From: an uncultured Microscilla sp.
Lineage (GTDB): Bacteria; Bacteroidota; Bacteroidia; Cytophagales; Microscillaceae
DNA: 51,762 nt
Direction: 5' to 3'
Assembly (NCBI RefSeq): GCF_947493425.1
Contig: NZ_CANLRP010000042.1
Coordinates: forward strand, 1-51,762
The notes beneath the pieces are model-generated. The model did no database searches, was not told the origin of the DNA, and saw only the letters and a program-made list of their open reading frames with translations. The translations under genes were made by a program, and so were the position numbers. Shown here piece after piece: positions 26,932-35,199 of the stretch (positions are counted from its first letter, which is position 1; each line of letters begins with the position of its first letter).

Positions 26932-27516
26932 ATGAAACAAGTTCACAAGTACTGGGAGGACGTTGATAAGCAACTTACCAAGATCACTAACCAAAGCTTG
27001 ATTAACTTTCACGCCAAAGGAGCAACCAAAGAAGACATAGCCAAGTTATCGGCCAAGATAGGTTATGAGTTGCCCGAAGACTTTCAAGATTTTCTCACCC
27101 GTTTTAACGAATACCAAAGTGTAACGTTTTTTGAGTACAAGTCGTTAAGTATCAGTGATATATATGATAATTGGCGTTTGCTTACCAACCTTAAAAATCA
27201 AGGTGAGTTTGAGCATCTTACACCCTGGTATATCAAAGAAAAAGGAACTGTAAAGTTTAAATGGTGGCATAAGGGGTGGATTCCTTTTGCCGAAGACCAC
27301 AACGGCAACTTACTGTGCATTGATTTGGCTCCTGCCAAAAAAGGTACAAAAGGACAAATCTTTTATTGGGAAACCGTAGGAGGGCCAGGAGTACCACAGG
27401 CAAAATCTTTTGGGGAGTACCTCAAAAACTACAAAAAATCGCTTGAAAAAGGCAAATTCTCTTATGATGAAGTAATGGGAGTGTTGGCACAACAACGCGA
27501 ATCAGTAGAGGTTTAA
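26932..27516 (+). CDS. SMI1/KNR4-family protein
   Basis: 194 residues. The SMI1/KNR4 fold covers about residues 20-165: ATKEDIAKLSAKIGYELPED, FQDFLTRFNEYQSV, WIPFAEDHNGNLLCIDLAP, then GQIFYWETVGGP. Such proteins are often immunity proteins of polymorphic toxins, and also occur as housekeeping adaptors. No toxin gene lies beside it: the neighbours are the hybrid kinase upstream and a convergent DUF4349 gene. An immunity role is therefore only possible, not shown. There is no signal peptide, so it acts in the cytoplasm. Confidence 0.85.
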   Translation: MKQVHKYWEDVDKQLTKITNQSLINFHAKGATKEDIAKLSAKIGYELPEDFQDFLTRFNEYQSVTFFEYKSLSISDIYDNWRLLTNLKNQGEFEHLTPWYIKEKGTVKFKWWHKGWIPFAEDHNGNLLCIDLAPAKKGTKGQIFYWETVGGPGVPQAKSFGEYLKNYKKSLEKGKFSYDEVMGVLAQQRESVEV

Positions 27517-27541
27517 GTGATTGCCAGATGAGTGAATGATG

Positions 27542-27585
27542 AAGGTTTCGACGACCAGACAAATATGACTGATCGCCGGAACCTT
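27542..27585. terminator. shared terminator hairpin between convergent genes
   Basis: A 17-position stem, AAGGTTTCGACGACCAG against CTGATCGCCGGAACCTT, with two mismatches and one wobble pair. It is located midway between the stops of the SMI1/KNR4 and DUF4349 genes, which face each other. Confidence 0.6.
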
Positions 27586-27606
27586 TATTGTTAATATTTG
27601 TAAATT

Positions 27607-28500
27607 CTATCCCTTTTTGGTAAGTCGCCTGCGCAGATAACGAACACCAAAAAAACCACCTACACCCAACACCAACAGTGTAGGCCAGGCATAAGTCAAG
27701 CCAATGATAAAGCCAAGGATGCCTTTCCAGCCAGCAACAAAACCCCGCCCCATTTTAGTGAAAAAACCATCTGAGGGAACCTCTGCGGCTTCTGTACGTT
27801 GGTATACCTCCATACTAATGGTGCTATAGTTGATTTGATCAACCAAAAACTTAAGCCTGCCTTCTTTAGCCTCTATTTCTTCTCTGATTACCCGCAACTG
27901 GTTCTCAACTTTGAGGATTTCTTCAATACTTTTGGCTTTTTCAAGTATTTCAAGGTAACGTTTTTCTACTGCGCGTTTGGTTTTAAGCCGGCTTTGTATG
28001 TCTACAAACTCTTCGGTAACATCTTCGGCTTTTACATTTTTGTAATCCAAAAATACTGCTTCACGTACCATTTCGTCTAACAAGTCTTCAAATTTATCGC
28101 TTTCTACCCTTACCACAATTTTGCTTTGCAAACGGTTGTATTGGCGGTCTTGTTTTGCTGATGATACATAACCTTCGTGTTTTCTAATCATTGCCTGCAT
28201 TTTTGCAATGCTTTTTGCCAGATTTTTTACCTGAAATCTTACATCTGCAGTTTTAATGATTTTCTGATTTTTTTTGACCAAAGGTTTAGGGGTTTTTACG
28301 TTCTGTACCTGTAGTATTTTCATTTCGTGTTCCGCAGTACCATCGTCTTTAGAAGCTGTTTTTTTAGTACTAGAGACCGTCTTTTCTTCTGAGTGGATAG
28401 TTATTTCTTTCTTTGACTGACCTTCGCTATATTGTTTACCACCACAAGCAGTTAACCATAAGATACAACCCATCAGGAGCCAATAATTCAATGTTTTCAT
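27607..28500 (-). CDS. DUF4349 lipoprotein
   Basis: 297 residues. The lipoprotein signal ends in the lipobox LTAC at C19, so the protein is anchored to a membrane from outside. A low-complexity linker leads to the DUF4349 domain (about 80-285): KTADVRFQVKNLAKSIAKM, ANQ-like strand GYVSSAKQDR, coiled coil AVEKRYLEILEKAKSIEEIL and the end strand YSTISMEVYQR. A C-terminal transmembrane helix follows (GILGFIIGLTYAWPTLLVLG) with a basic tail, so it spans the periplasm between lipid anchor and helix. Its function is unknown. Confidence 0.9.
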   Translation of the reverse strand: MKTLNYWLLMGCILWLTACGGKQYSEGQSKKEITIHSEEKTVSSTKKTASKDDGTAEHEMKILQVQNVKTPKPLVKKNQKIIKTADVRFQVKNLAKSIAKMQAMIRKHEGYVSSAKQDRQYNRLQSKIVVRVESDKFEDLLDEMVREAVFLDYKNVKAEDVTEEFVDIQSRLKTKRAVEKRYLEILEKAKSIEEILKVENQLRVIREEIEAKEGRLKFLVDQINYSTISMEVYQRTEAAEVPSDGFFTKMGRGFVAGWKGILGFIIGLTYAWPTLLVLGVGGFFGVRYLRRRLTKKG

Positions 28501-28839
28501 AGTGTTTCAATTGTAAGTTTATTTGAGTGTTTTTTAGTGTTGCCATTTTATACGGTCTTTGGCTTAAAGTAACCCAGCCTGCTATAGTTTATGTTTTTTT
28601 TGGTCAAAAACCTACAAGCTCCCAATCTTTCATAGGCATTTATATCCTTAAAAGGTAAATTCATCGTTATTTTTGAAGTAAATAAATATTATATTTGTTA
28701 CTCGTATAAGCCTTACTCGTTGTATTTATACATACTATATCCACAGTGTAAATACTGAGAGGCTTTCTACATTGAGAAATGCTGTATTTTGAAAAATAAC
28801 TTGCAAAGTACAGGGTTAACAAGCACCAAATAACAAAAA
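28501..28839. other. intergenic between divergent genes
   Basis: No coding frame. TATATTTG at 28690-28697 fits the -7 consensus for rightward transcription toward the MORN gene, with TTTG at 28672-28675, but the spacing of 14 bases is shorter than usual. Confidence 0.35.
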
Positions 28840-29436
28840 ATGACAATCGCCATGGCAAAAATTTTATTATTTGCATGGGTTTTACATTTTCCCATGAACC
28901 ACCCCATTTATAACAACTCTTTTGATGAAAAAATCAGTTGTTATGGAAGTTTTGTAGGGGATATTAAACAAGGCTACTGGAAGTGCAGGTATACCAATGG
29001 CAACACTTTAAGAGAAGGAGCTTATCTGCATGGCAAACGCCACGGATACTGGAAGTTTTACCATCGAAACGGCGTATTGGCTGCCGATGGATATTATAAA
29101 GTAGGAGAAGAAACCGGTATTTGGTATATATACGATGATCAGGGAAACCTGCTTCACGAGCGAGAAGATGGATTGTGGGGCACCGAAGGAACCGAAATTA
29201 CTTGTAGTGGAAGCGTTTTGGGGGATCAGAAAGAAGGGTTATGGACATGTTTTTATGACAATGGAAATAAACTACAAGAAGGCGCCTATTTTAAAGGCAA
29301 GCGTGATGGATACTGGCGTATGTTTCATCAAAATGGCAAGATTGCGGCTGAGGGTCCTTATATAAAGGGCGAAGAGGTAGGCCGTTGGAAAATATACAAT
29401 GAAGAAGGCTCGCTTATAATGGAGCGCAACGATTAG
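28840..29436 (+). CDS. MORN-variant repeat protein (YwqK-like)
   Basis: 198 residues made of about seven MORN-variant repeats of 20-23 residues, such as GYWKCRYTNGNTLREGAYL, GYWKFYHRNGVLAADGYY and GRWKIYNEEGSLIMERND. The two halves (about 28-105 and 118-195) repeat each other closely, including ISCYGSFVGDIKQG and ITCSGSVLGDQKEG, so the gene arose by an internal duplication. The N-terminus is hydrophobic (AKILLFAWVLHFPM) and may be a weak signal peptide. YwqK-type proteins are sometimes labelled antitoxins, but nothing here supports a toxin partner. A strong terminator follows. Confidence 0.85.
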   Translation: MTIAMAKILLFAWVLHFPMNHPIYNNSFDEKISCYGSFVGDIKQGYWKCRYTNGNTLREGAYLHGKRHGYWKFYHRNGVLAADGYYKVGEETGIWYIYDDQGNLLHEREDGLWGTEGTEITCSGSVLGDQKEGLWTCFYDNGNKLQEGAYFKGKRDGYWRMFHQNGKIAAEGPYIKGEEVGRWKIYNEEGSLIMERND

Positions 29437-29470
29437 GTTTATCAACTGTATTACAAGATACTCTTAACAG

Positions 29471-29500
29471 ACCCTGATATATGCATATCAGGGTTTTTTT
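29471..29500 (+). terminator. intrinsic terminator of the MORN gene
   Basis: A perfect stem ACCCTGATAT / ATATCAGGGT around ATGC, followed by seven T residues, 34 bases after the stop. Confidence 0.88.
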
Positions 29501-29515
29501 GTGCCTTCAATTTAC

Positions 29516-29896
29516 CAATACTCCGCAGTGATTTTAGCCAAAGTTGGCTACTGATTAACTTCGTTGAGCACCGATATACATCGGTATCTAAGGACTCGCC
29601 AGAGGCTCGGTTATCAGTAGGTTATGATTTTAAAAACTATTTAATTGCACGGCGTAAACCTAAAACTGAAACCCTTTTAAAAATAAAGTAGGTACGCAAC
29701 TTTAAGTAGCAGCGAGCAATTAGCTATAAGCTACAAGTAAAGATAACTCTCTCATAATATGATAGTTATACTTGCATATTAGGTATATTTAATTTTGTCT
29801 TGGTACATAGTATAAAATACTGATTTACAGGGCTTAATAAGGTAAATATTTACTCGAATCAGCTACGGACTATGGACTAAATACTATGGACTATTG
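29516..29896 (+). mobile_element. CAATA-family short element, copy B with two inner insertions (381 bp)
   Basis: Starts CAATACTCCGCAGTGATTTT and ends GGACTATTG, flanked by the 6-bp direct repeat ATTTAC (29510-29515, 29897-29902). It is co-linear with copy A (25283) except for two extra segments. About 56 bases at 29558-29613 sit in the loop of the CTACTGAT/ATCAGTAG hairpin and contain CCGATATACATCGG; about 106 bases lie at 29702-29807. It is non-coding. It starts 16 bases after the MORN terminator T-tract and ends 83 bases before the MFS start. Confidence 0.88.
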
Positions 29897-29979
29897 ATTT
29901 ACCTTCCATTGCAACTAATTTCAAGTTTTGTTTGTTTATCGGGTGGCAATTCAATTACTCAGTACTTGATATTCTTTAC

Positions 29980-31209
29980 ATGCGCGAACTATTATCTTTA
30001 AGAAAAACCCAGTTTCTGCTGTTGGGCAACATTTTGAGTCACATGGGCAGTGGCATTGCCCTGATCGCCGTTCCGTGGTTATTGGTAAAGCACCCCAACG
30101 GCGAACAAATTTTTGGCTATGCTACTATGGCAACTGCGCTTATTACCATGTTGATGTTGCTCTATACCGGATCGTTGATTGATAAGTTTTCCCGAAAAAA
30201 AATATTGGTATTGGCTGAAGTTTTTGGTCTTTTGTGTACCCTGGTCATTGTTTTTGCTGAATGGGAACAAGCACAACCAGCCGTAGTTTCATTAGTGGCT
30301 ATGTTGCTTTTTAGCAGTATGGTCGACAGTGTACACTTTCCCACCCGTTTTGCTTTTACCCAAGAATTGTTTGAACCCCACCAATACCAACGATTGAATA
30401 GTTTGCTGGAGATTCAAGGGCAAATTGCTTTTATGGTAGCAGGTGCTTTGGGCGGAGTATTGGTAGAAGTGACTACATTTGCCAATGTAATGTTGATAGA
30501 TGCCATTACTTTTGGACTAGGGGCGTTGTTTTTTGCTGCGATTCCTTACCAGCCAGTACTCAAAACCCTTGCTGAGGTAAAACCTGTTTGGCAAGATGTA
30601 AAAGAAGGGATAAGCTTTATTCAAACCTATCGCCATACCACCAGTTTTTTTGTATACACCATGTTGCCCTTTATTGCAGTATTAATTGGCATGTATTTGG
30701 TGCCTATATATGTTGCCAAAACCCTCAAAGCCGATGCCTTGGTATATGGTTGGCACGAGGTGATATGGTCTATAGGAGCCATCCTAGCCGGGCTTACCAT
30801 TCCTATACTCACCACCAGGGTACAAGGTCGGGTATTGGTTATCTGGAGTGTACTGTTTTACAGTATGTGTGTATTGGCATTGGTATTTAATACCTCAGTA
30901 GTTGGTTTTTTGGTCATTAGCTTGCTCATGGGCTGGGGCAATGCTGGTAGACGGGTAGCACGTGCTACCGCCATGATGGAAAGCATTGACAATCGTATGA
31001 TTGGACGAATGAACTCTACCCTAATGTCGTTTGGTAAACTGTTACAGGTATTTTTGGTATATGGTTTTACCCTGGTCATTCCGGTTTGGGGAACCAAAAG
31101 TGCTTTTGCAGTATTAGGTGTGTTGTTGTTATTTACCTGTTGGGGAGCATGGCAAAGTAATAAGCGTTTTGTGAGCAGTATTTCGACTAAAGTAGCAGCA
31201 GGTGATTAA
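29980..31209 (+). CDS. MFS transporter (MFS_3/enterobactin-exporter-like)
   Basis: 409 residues from the ATG at 29980, beginning RELLSLRKTQFLLLGNILS; the frame opens at 29932 but that part is outside family similarity. Twelve transmembrane helices can be traced, with the conserved loop 2-3 motif GSLIDKFSRKKILVLAE (motif A) and the central amphipathic linker after residue about 190. Family members export drugs or siderophores by proton antiport; the substrate cannot be told. There is no regulator nearby. Upstream lies an inserted CAATA element, downstream a 384-bp inserted element. Confidence 0.9.
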   Translation: MRELLSLRKTQFLLLGNILSHMGSGIALIAVPWLLVKHPNGEQIFGYATMATALITMLMLLYTGSLIDKFSRKKILVLAEVFGLLCTLVIVFAEWEQAQPAVVSLVAMLLFSSMVDSVHFPTRFAFTQELFEPHQYQRLNSLLEIQGQIAFMVAGALGGVLVEVTTFANVMLIDAITFGLGALFFAAIPYQPVLKTLAEVKPVWQDVKEGISFIQTYRHTTSFFVYTMLPFIAVLIGMYLVPIYVAKTLKADALVYGWHEVIWSIGAILAGLTIPILTTRVQGRVLVIWSVLFYSMCVLALVFNTSVVGFLVISLLMGWGNAGRRVARATAMMESIDNRMIGRMNSTLMSFGKLLQVFLVYGFTLVIPVWGTKSAFAVLGVLLLFTCWGAWQSNKRFVSSISTKVAAGD

Positions 31210-31295
31210 GCAGTAACAAGTTGTTCGTTTTAGGCGACAAGTAGGTACACCCTACATTTTAATAGACCGCTTTTGCCAGTAGAACCGTGAGTAAC

Positions 31296-31679
31296 TGACC
31301 TTTCGCAGGTCAAAAACTTGTTTAATAATATACCAGTCAGCAAACAAGCTAATAAAATACAATGATTCGGGTATCTATCAGCCGTTACTTCCCCGAATCA
31401 AGTTCGGGATCATGGATTTTCTCCAGGTAAAAAAGTAACCAAAAACCCTCCGAATCAAGTTCGGAGTTCAAGCACCGCAGCTGTAGTTTGTTTCGCCTAA
31501 ATCTGTGCTACTACGCCGAAACTGCTCAAACTCGCTTCGCTCAGACAGTGATCAGTTTTTACGGCTTCGTTTCACAGATTCTTAACGGCAACAAACTAAG
31601 GCTGAATCCAGCTGACGCAACCTTAATTATTAACTGTATTTTTGGCCATGTAAACAAAAATATATGCTGCGAAAGGTCA
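31296..31679 (-). mobile_element. short element with 13-bp perfect ends and 9-bp target duplication (384 bp)
   Basis: Perfect inverted ends TGACCTTTCGCAG / CTGCGAAAGGTCA enclose 384 bases, flanked by GTGAGTAAC on both sides (31287-31295 and 31680-31688). Inside, 31380-31622 is an inverted copy of the repeat at 652-985, including the CCGAA/TTCGG hairpins (for example CCCGAATCAAGTTCGGG). No transposase gene is present; it is non-autonomous. Nine-base duplications occur with IS4- and IS903-like transposases, but the family is not determined. It sits 30 bases before the methyltransferase start codon. Confidence 0.88.
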
Positions 31680-31718
31680 GTGAGTAACTGCGGCTTTTTT
31701 TGAGAGAAAACTAAAAAG

Positions 31719-32249
31719 ATGGAAACAATCGATACAATCAAACTATTAGGGCAAGTGCCCAACCATGCTCCGCAAGTATGGGCAGATATAGGCGCTGGTA
31801 CAGGAGTATTTACGGTAGCCTTGCAAATGTTGCTGGCACCCCAAAGTACTGTATGGGCAGTAGACAAAAACCCTCATGTACTGTGGAGTTTGCCTAAGCA
31901 AAATGAAGTAAATATACGTGTAGAAGAAGGTGACTTTGAGCGGGCAATGGATTTACCTTTGTTTGATGGCATCGTCATGGCAAACGCCTTGCATTATGCT
32001 GTTGACCCTGTCGTTGTATTGCAAAATGTATTGCAACACCTTAAGCCCTCAGGCACTTTTATCCTGATAGAATACGATACTTCAACGCCTAATCCACCTT
32101 GGGTACCTTATCCGGTAAGCCTGGCGCATTTTCAACAACTTTCTTCTCAGGTAGGGCTCAACTCCCCCAAAGAATTGCATCGGGTAAGTTCGCAGTATGG
32201 GCAGAACAGCATTTATTCAGTGTCGTGTCAATTACTTCAAAACCCCTAA
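31719..32249 (+). CDS. class I SAM-dependent methyltransferase
   Basis: 176 residues. The SAM-binding motif I is VWADIGAGTGVFTVALQ (about 20-36), followed by VWAVDKNPHVLWSL, a motif with the acidic residue that binds ribose. NIRVEEGDFERAMDLPLFDG and IVMANALHYAVDP are motifs II-III, and LKPSGTFILIEYD is the post-II strand. A short C-terminus replaces a substrate lid, so the target is unknown. The ATG at 31719 lies 30 bases after the inserted 384-bp element, so its native promoter has probably been pushed away. Confidence 0.88.
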   Translation: METIDTIKLLGQVPNHAPQVWADIGAGTGVFTVALQMLLAPQSTVWAVDKNPHVLWSLPKQNEVNIRVEEGDFERAMDLPLFDGIVMANALHYAVDPVVVLQNVLQHLKPSGTFILIEYDTSTPNPPWVPYPVSLAHFQQLSSQVGLNSPKELHRVSSQYGQNSIYSVSCQLLQNP

Positions 32250-32513
32250 AAAATATTTTATCATAATTGCAAATATGCTACTAATAATGAGGCATCCTTG
32301 ACAAAAGCAGAGAACCATCTAAAGCAAATACGCCCATACCACTTACCAAACAACGGAAAGCCATTAGCAACGAGTGGCGCAAAACGGGGCTTGTGGTGCA
32401 TGACACAAACCATTCATAAACTCAAATGACGCTTTCATAAACTGAGTAGCCTTCTTTTGTGGCAAATGGCGTATTTTTAGCTTACAAATATAAAAAACTA
32501 TACAATACCCCCC

Positions 32514-34289
32514 ATGCGCAAACAATACGGCCTGTTAATACTTTGCTGGTGGCTTACATTCGTTGCCCAGGCACAAACCAAGGTGATCAATATACAGTCG
32601 CCCATTAATGGCAAAACTGTGAGTTTTACCGAGTTTTTAGATGCACTCGAGCAAGCCAATCGACTAGTGCCTCAAGATGGGAAAAAATATGATTACATTG
32701 TTCAAGATGTGAAAGTGCGTTTTGTGCAAGAGGTTGACAAAGCGGGAATGGATCAGCGTTTTTTTAACAATGGTCAGGAGATTGTCATTCGTCCCGATTT
32801 GCGTATTTCTAAAATAGACTGGGATTCCCAATTTTGGTTTGTACCTCGAAACATCACCTTTGCGGGCAATGTATACATTACCGAAACCCAGCGGATGAAA
32901 GCCATTTTTACGGAGTGCCGTTTCAAAAAAGCCTTGGCATTTTTAAGCAACGATGGCGACTTCCTGGACTTTAAGAAGTGTGATTTCAGCGGAGGCTTTC
33001 GTATGCAACGCAGTTCGCTGATAGACCACCTTAAAATAGACAGTTGCCGCTTTGACATTGCCGAAAACCTAGAGTATGGGGTAGTAGCAATGGGGCTAGA
33101 ACCGCGCATTTTTTTGATAGACAACAAAGCCAATAACCTCGATTTGAGTATTTCAAACACTACTTTTAACGTACACCCTACAAAACGTTACAATCCTCAA
33201 TACTTTGTTTCGCTGCGCAACTCGGTATTTAGCAACCTTAAGTTAGTAAACAGCCATATCAAAACCTCGCTCGACCTGCAAAACACCTCTATTAGCAATA
33301 ACTTTCAGCTAAACAGTACCCAGGTACACGACTATATTTTACTATTTGGGCTCAATATCAACCCTTTGGGCACCCGGCTCGACTGGAAACTGGTAGAAAA
33401 ACGTATTGCGTATTATGATGTTCAACAAAAAAAGCTCTTTAGCATTCACAATCTCAAGCAAATACCCCTGAACATTTTCAACGATTTATTTAGCAGTTAT
33501 GCCATTGTATATGCGGCCTTTAAGTCGCAAGGCAATCGTTATAGTACCAATCAGTGCTATATAGAATGGAAAAACGTAGAAACCCAATACCTGAAAAAAC
33601 TCTATGAAAAAGACCGCAACGCCGAAACCTACTTTACTTATTGGATGAATGTGTTTTTGAAAGTGTTTTGCGACTATGGCACCAACCCGCTAAAGTCGTT
33701 GTACATGTCGTTTTACGTGTTATTGGTGTTTGCCTTGGTGTATTTCTTTTTACCCCATCAGTTTGGCTATGCCCGCAACAACTTTTATGAAAACCTGCGG
33801 CGTTTTAGCAACTATTTGCGTCATCCTGAAGAGTTTTTTCAAGTGATGCAAGCTAAAAAAGCCGACATGAGCAAACGCCACAGCAAAGTCAAAGACTTTG
33901 TAGAAGGAAATAAACGCAACAAAGCCCCGTTTTACTTCAACCTGATTGCTTTGCCTGATAATATTTTATACCAGGCAGGCAAAGCCTCTAACAACTTTGT
34001 AGTAACATATATGCGATGGGTACACAAGCTTAAAAACTCGGGCAACCAACTGGCAGGTGGACTTGCCAATGTGTTATTCTTTCTGCTCATATTTATCATT
34101 GTGTTGGAAAACCTCATTTTTAGAGCTTTAGACTCTACTGCCCTGAGCATCAATATTTTTACTACTTTAGGTTTTGGTAATACCGACGCCAAAGGGTTGC
34201 CTATGTATCTTACAGTACTAGAAGGCTTTATTGGTTGGTTTTTGTTGAGTTTTTTCAGCTTATCGCTGATTAGTCAATTGATTAATTAA
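32514..34289 (+). CDS. putative ion channel with exported beta-helix-like domain
   Basis: 591 residues. A signal peptide ends VAQAQ (about 20). Residues about 100-300 repeat short strands of the kind SNTTFNVHP, LRNSVFSNLKLVNSHIK and LDLQNTSISNNFQLNSTQ, suggesting a pentapeptide-like right-handed beta-helix in the periplasm. A transmembrane helix (about 400-420, SFYVLLVFALVYFFLP) is followed by a cytoplasmic segment rich in lysine. Then come another helix (about 515-535), a pore-helix-like stretch ALDSTALSINIFTTLGFGN and a last helix (FIGWFLLSFFSLSLISQ). The TTLGFGN segment (550-556) resembles the TVGYGD filter of potassium channels, with N in place of D. I infer a gated cation channel; the family is not certain. 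No partner gene is near. Confidence 0.7.
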   Translation: MRKQYGLLILCWWLTFVAQAQTKVINIQSPINGKTVSFTEFLDALEQANRLVPQDGKKYDYIVQDVKVRFVQEVDKAGMDQRFFNNGQEIVIRPDLRISKIDWDSQFWFVPRNITFAGNVYITETQRMKAIFTECRFKKALAFLSNDGDFLDFKKCDFSGGFRMQRSSLIDHLKIDSCRFDIAENLEYGVVAMGLEPRIFLIDNKANNLDLSISNTTFNVHPTKRYNPQYFVSLRNSVFSNLKLVNSHIKTSLDLQNTSISNNFQLNSTQVHDYILLFGLNINPLGTRLDWKLVEKRIAYYDVQQKKLFSIHNLKQIPLNIFNDLFSSYAIVYAAFKSQGNRYSTNQCYIEWKNVETQYLKKLYEKDRNAETYFTYWMNVFLKVFCDYGTNPLKSLYMSFYVLLVFALVYFFLPHQFGYARNNFYENLRRFSNYLRHPEEFFQVMQAKKADMSKRHSKVKDFVEGNKRNKAPFYFNLIALPDNILYQAGKASNNFVVTYMRWVHKLKNSGNQLAGGLANVLFFLLIFIIVLENLIFRALDSTALSINIFTTLGFGNTDAKGLPMYLTVLEGFIGWFLLSFFSLSLISQLIN

Positions 34290-34334
34290 CTCGATAAGGC
34301 AGGCTAAAAAAGCCGTGGTCAACGCCCTAAAAAA

Positions 34335-34796
34335 CTACTCTTTGGCAGGGCGCCACAAAGGACCTATTGCCAATAGTAAAATCAGTACGTTAAACAAAGC
34401 ATTGGAGGCATTGCCAGAGGCAATAGAGCCCGCACTGTCGAGCACAAACCACGACAAGGTGCCAATGAGCACGCTTTTGCGAATAGCTTCTGGTGCCTGA
34501 TCGTATGCCCATACAGATAAACACCAAATCATTATGCCCCAGCCCAAAAGAAAGCCACCAGTGAGTGCCGATAAAAACCGGGTATCGGCTGAGGCATAAG
34601 TAGTTGCTCCATCGATTGGCCAACTTAGTAAGTCAAGTGTCCAGCGGGCAGGTTCGGCGGTGGCTACCATGGTGCCCAGAAAAAATACAGGACCAAAAGA
34701 CCCTACTACTATCGCGGTAATTTTTAACCAAAACTTATGAAATTGGTGAGACATGATATTGCGTTGACTGTTTTTTGTATCTTCCTTCATCATCAT
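34335..34796 (-). CDS. small four-helix membrane protein of unknown function
   Basis: 153 residues. Four transmembrane helices are visible: LKITAIVVGSFGPVFFLGTM, LSALTGGFLLGWGIMIWCL, SVLIGTLSWFVLDSAGSIAS and ALFNVLILLLAIGPLW. Between helices 1 and 2 lies an extracytoplasmic loop with EPARWTLDLLSWPIDG. I do not recognise a named family, though similar small proteins are widespread. Three ATG codons are close together (34796, 34793, 34790); the first is given. It faces the channel gene, with the stops 45 bases apart, and no clear terminator lies between. Confidence 0.7.
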   Translation of the reverse strand: MMMKEDTKNSQRNIMSHQFHKFWLKITAIVVGSFGPVFFLGTMVATAEPARWTLDLLSWPIDGATTYASADTRFLSALTGGFLLGWGIMIWCLSVWAYDQAPEAIRKSVLIGTLSWFVLDSAGSIASGNASNALFNVLILLLAIGPLWRPAKE

Positions 34797-34911
34797 TTTT
34801 TTTAGTAAAATGCAAAAAATAAAGTGTTCTCATAGAACAAAACATCTTGGGTTGGCAAGGCAAAAAATTACCTTATCTAAGGGCAAGATTAGAGAAAAAA
34901 CAGGAAGTATT

Positions 34912-34929
34912 TTAGACGCTACCGTCTAA
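34912..34929. repeat. small palindrome TTAGACG/CGTCTAA
   Basis: A 7-bp perfect stem around CTAC directly to the left of the inserted element at 34933, with the TAA target site overlapping its end. The rest of 34797-34911 shows no gene. Confidence 0.4.
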
Positions 34930-34932
34930 TAA

Positions 34933-35091
34933 GGAATTGTTCAAAAATAAATTTACACTCTAAGGGGTGATTTTTCGCCTTGATACTTCGTTATTTTTAT
35001 TGCCCGTAGCGCTGCTATGGGCGCAAAAAATAGCCTCGTCTCAAAACAAAACCTCTACCTCAAGAATGGTAATTTAATTTCTCACCATTCC
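34933..35091. mobile_element. GGAATKGT-family short element, second subtype (159 bp)
   Basis: Ends GGAATTGTTCAAAAATAAAT and GGAATGGTGAGAAATTAAAT (read inward) with TAA directly outside each end (34930-34932, 35092-35094). The centre has the hairpin GCCCGTAGCGCTGCTATGGGC and, on the reverse strand, CAAGGCGAAAAATCA. The first 73 bases reappear almost unchanged at 51690 to the window end. Non-coding. Confidence 0.82.
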
Positions 35092-35199
35092 TAAGTAACT
35101 AAAAAAGGCGAGGTATTCGATAAATTAATCAAGCTCTGAGGTGATCAACACAGAATTTTTCCAGGGAATAAAAATAATACAATGACGTATATGTTGTTT

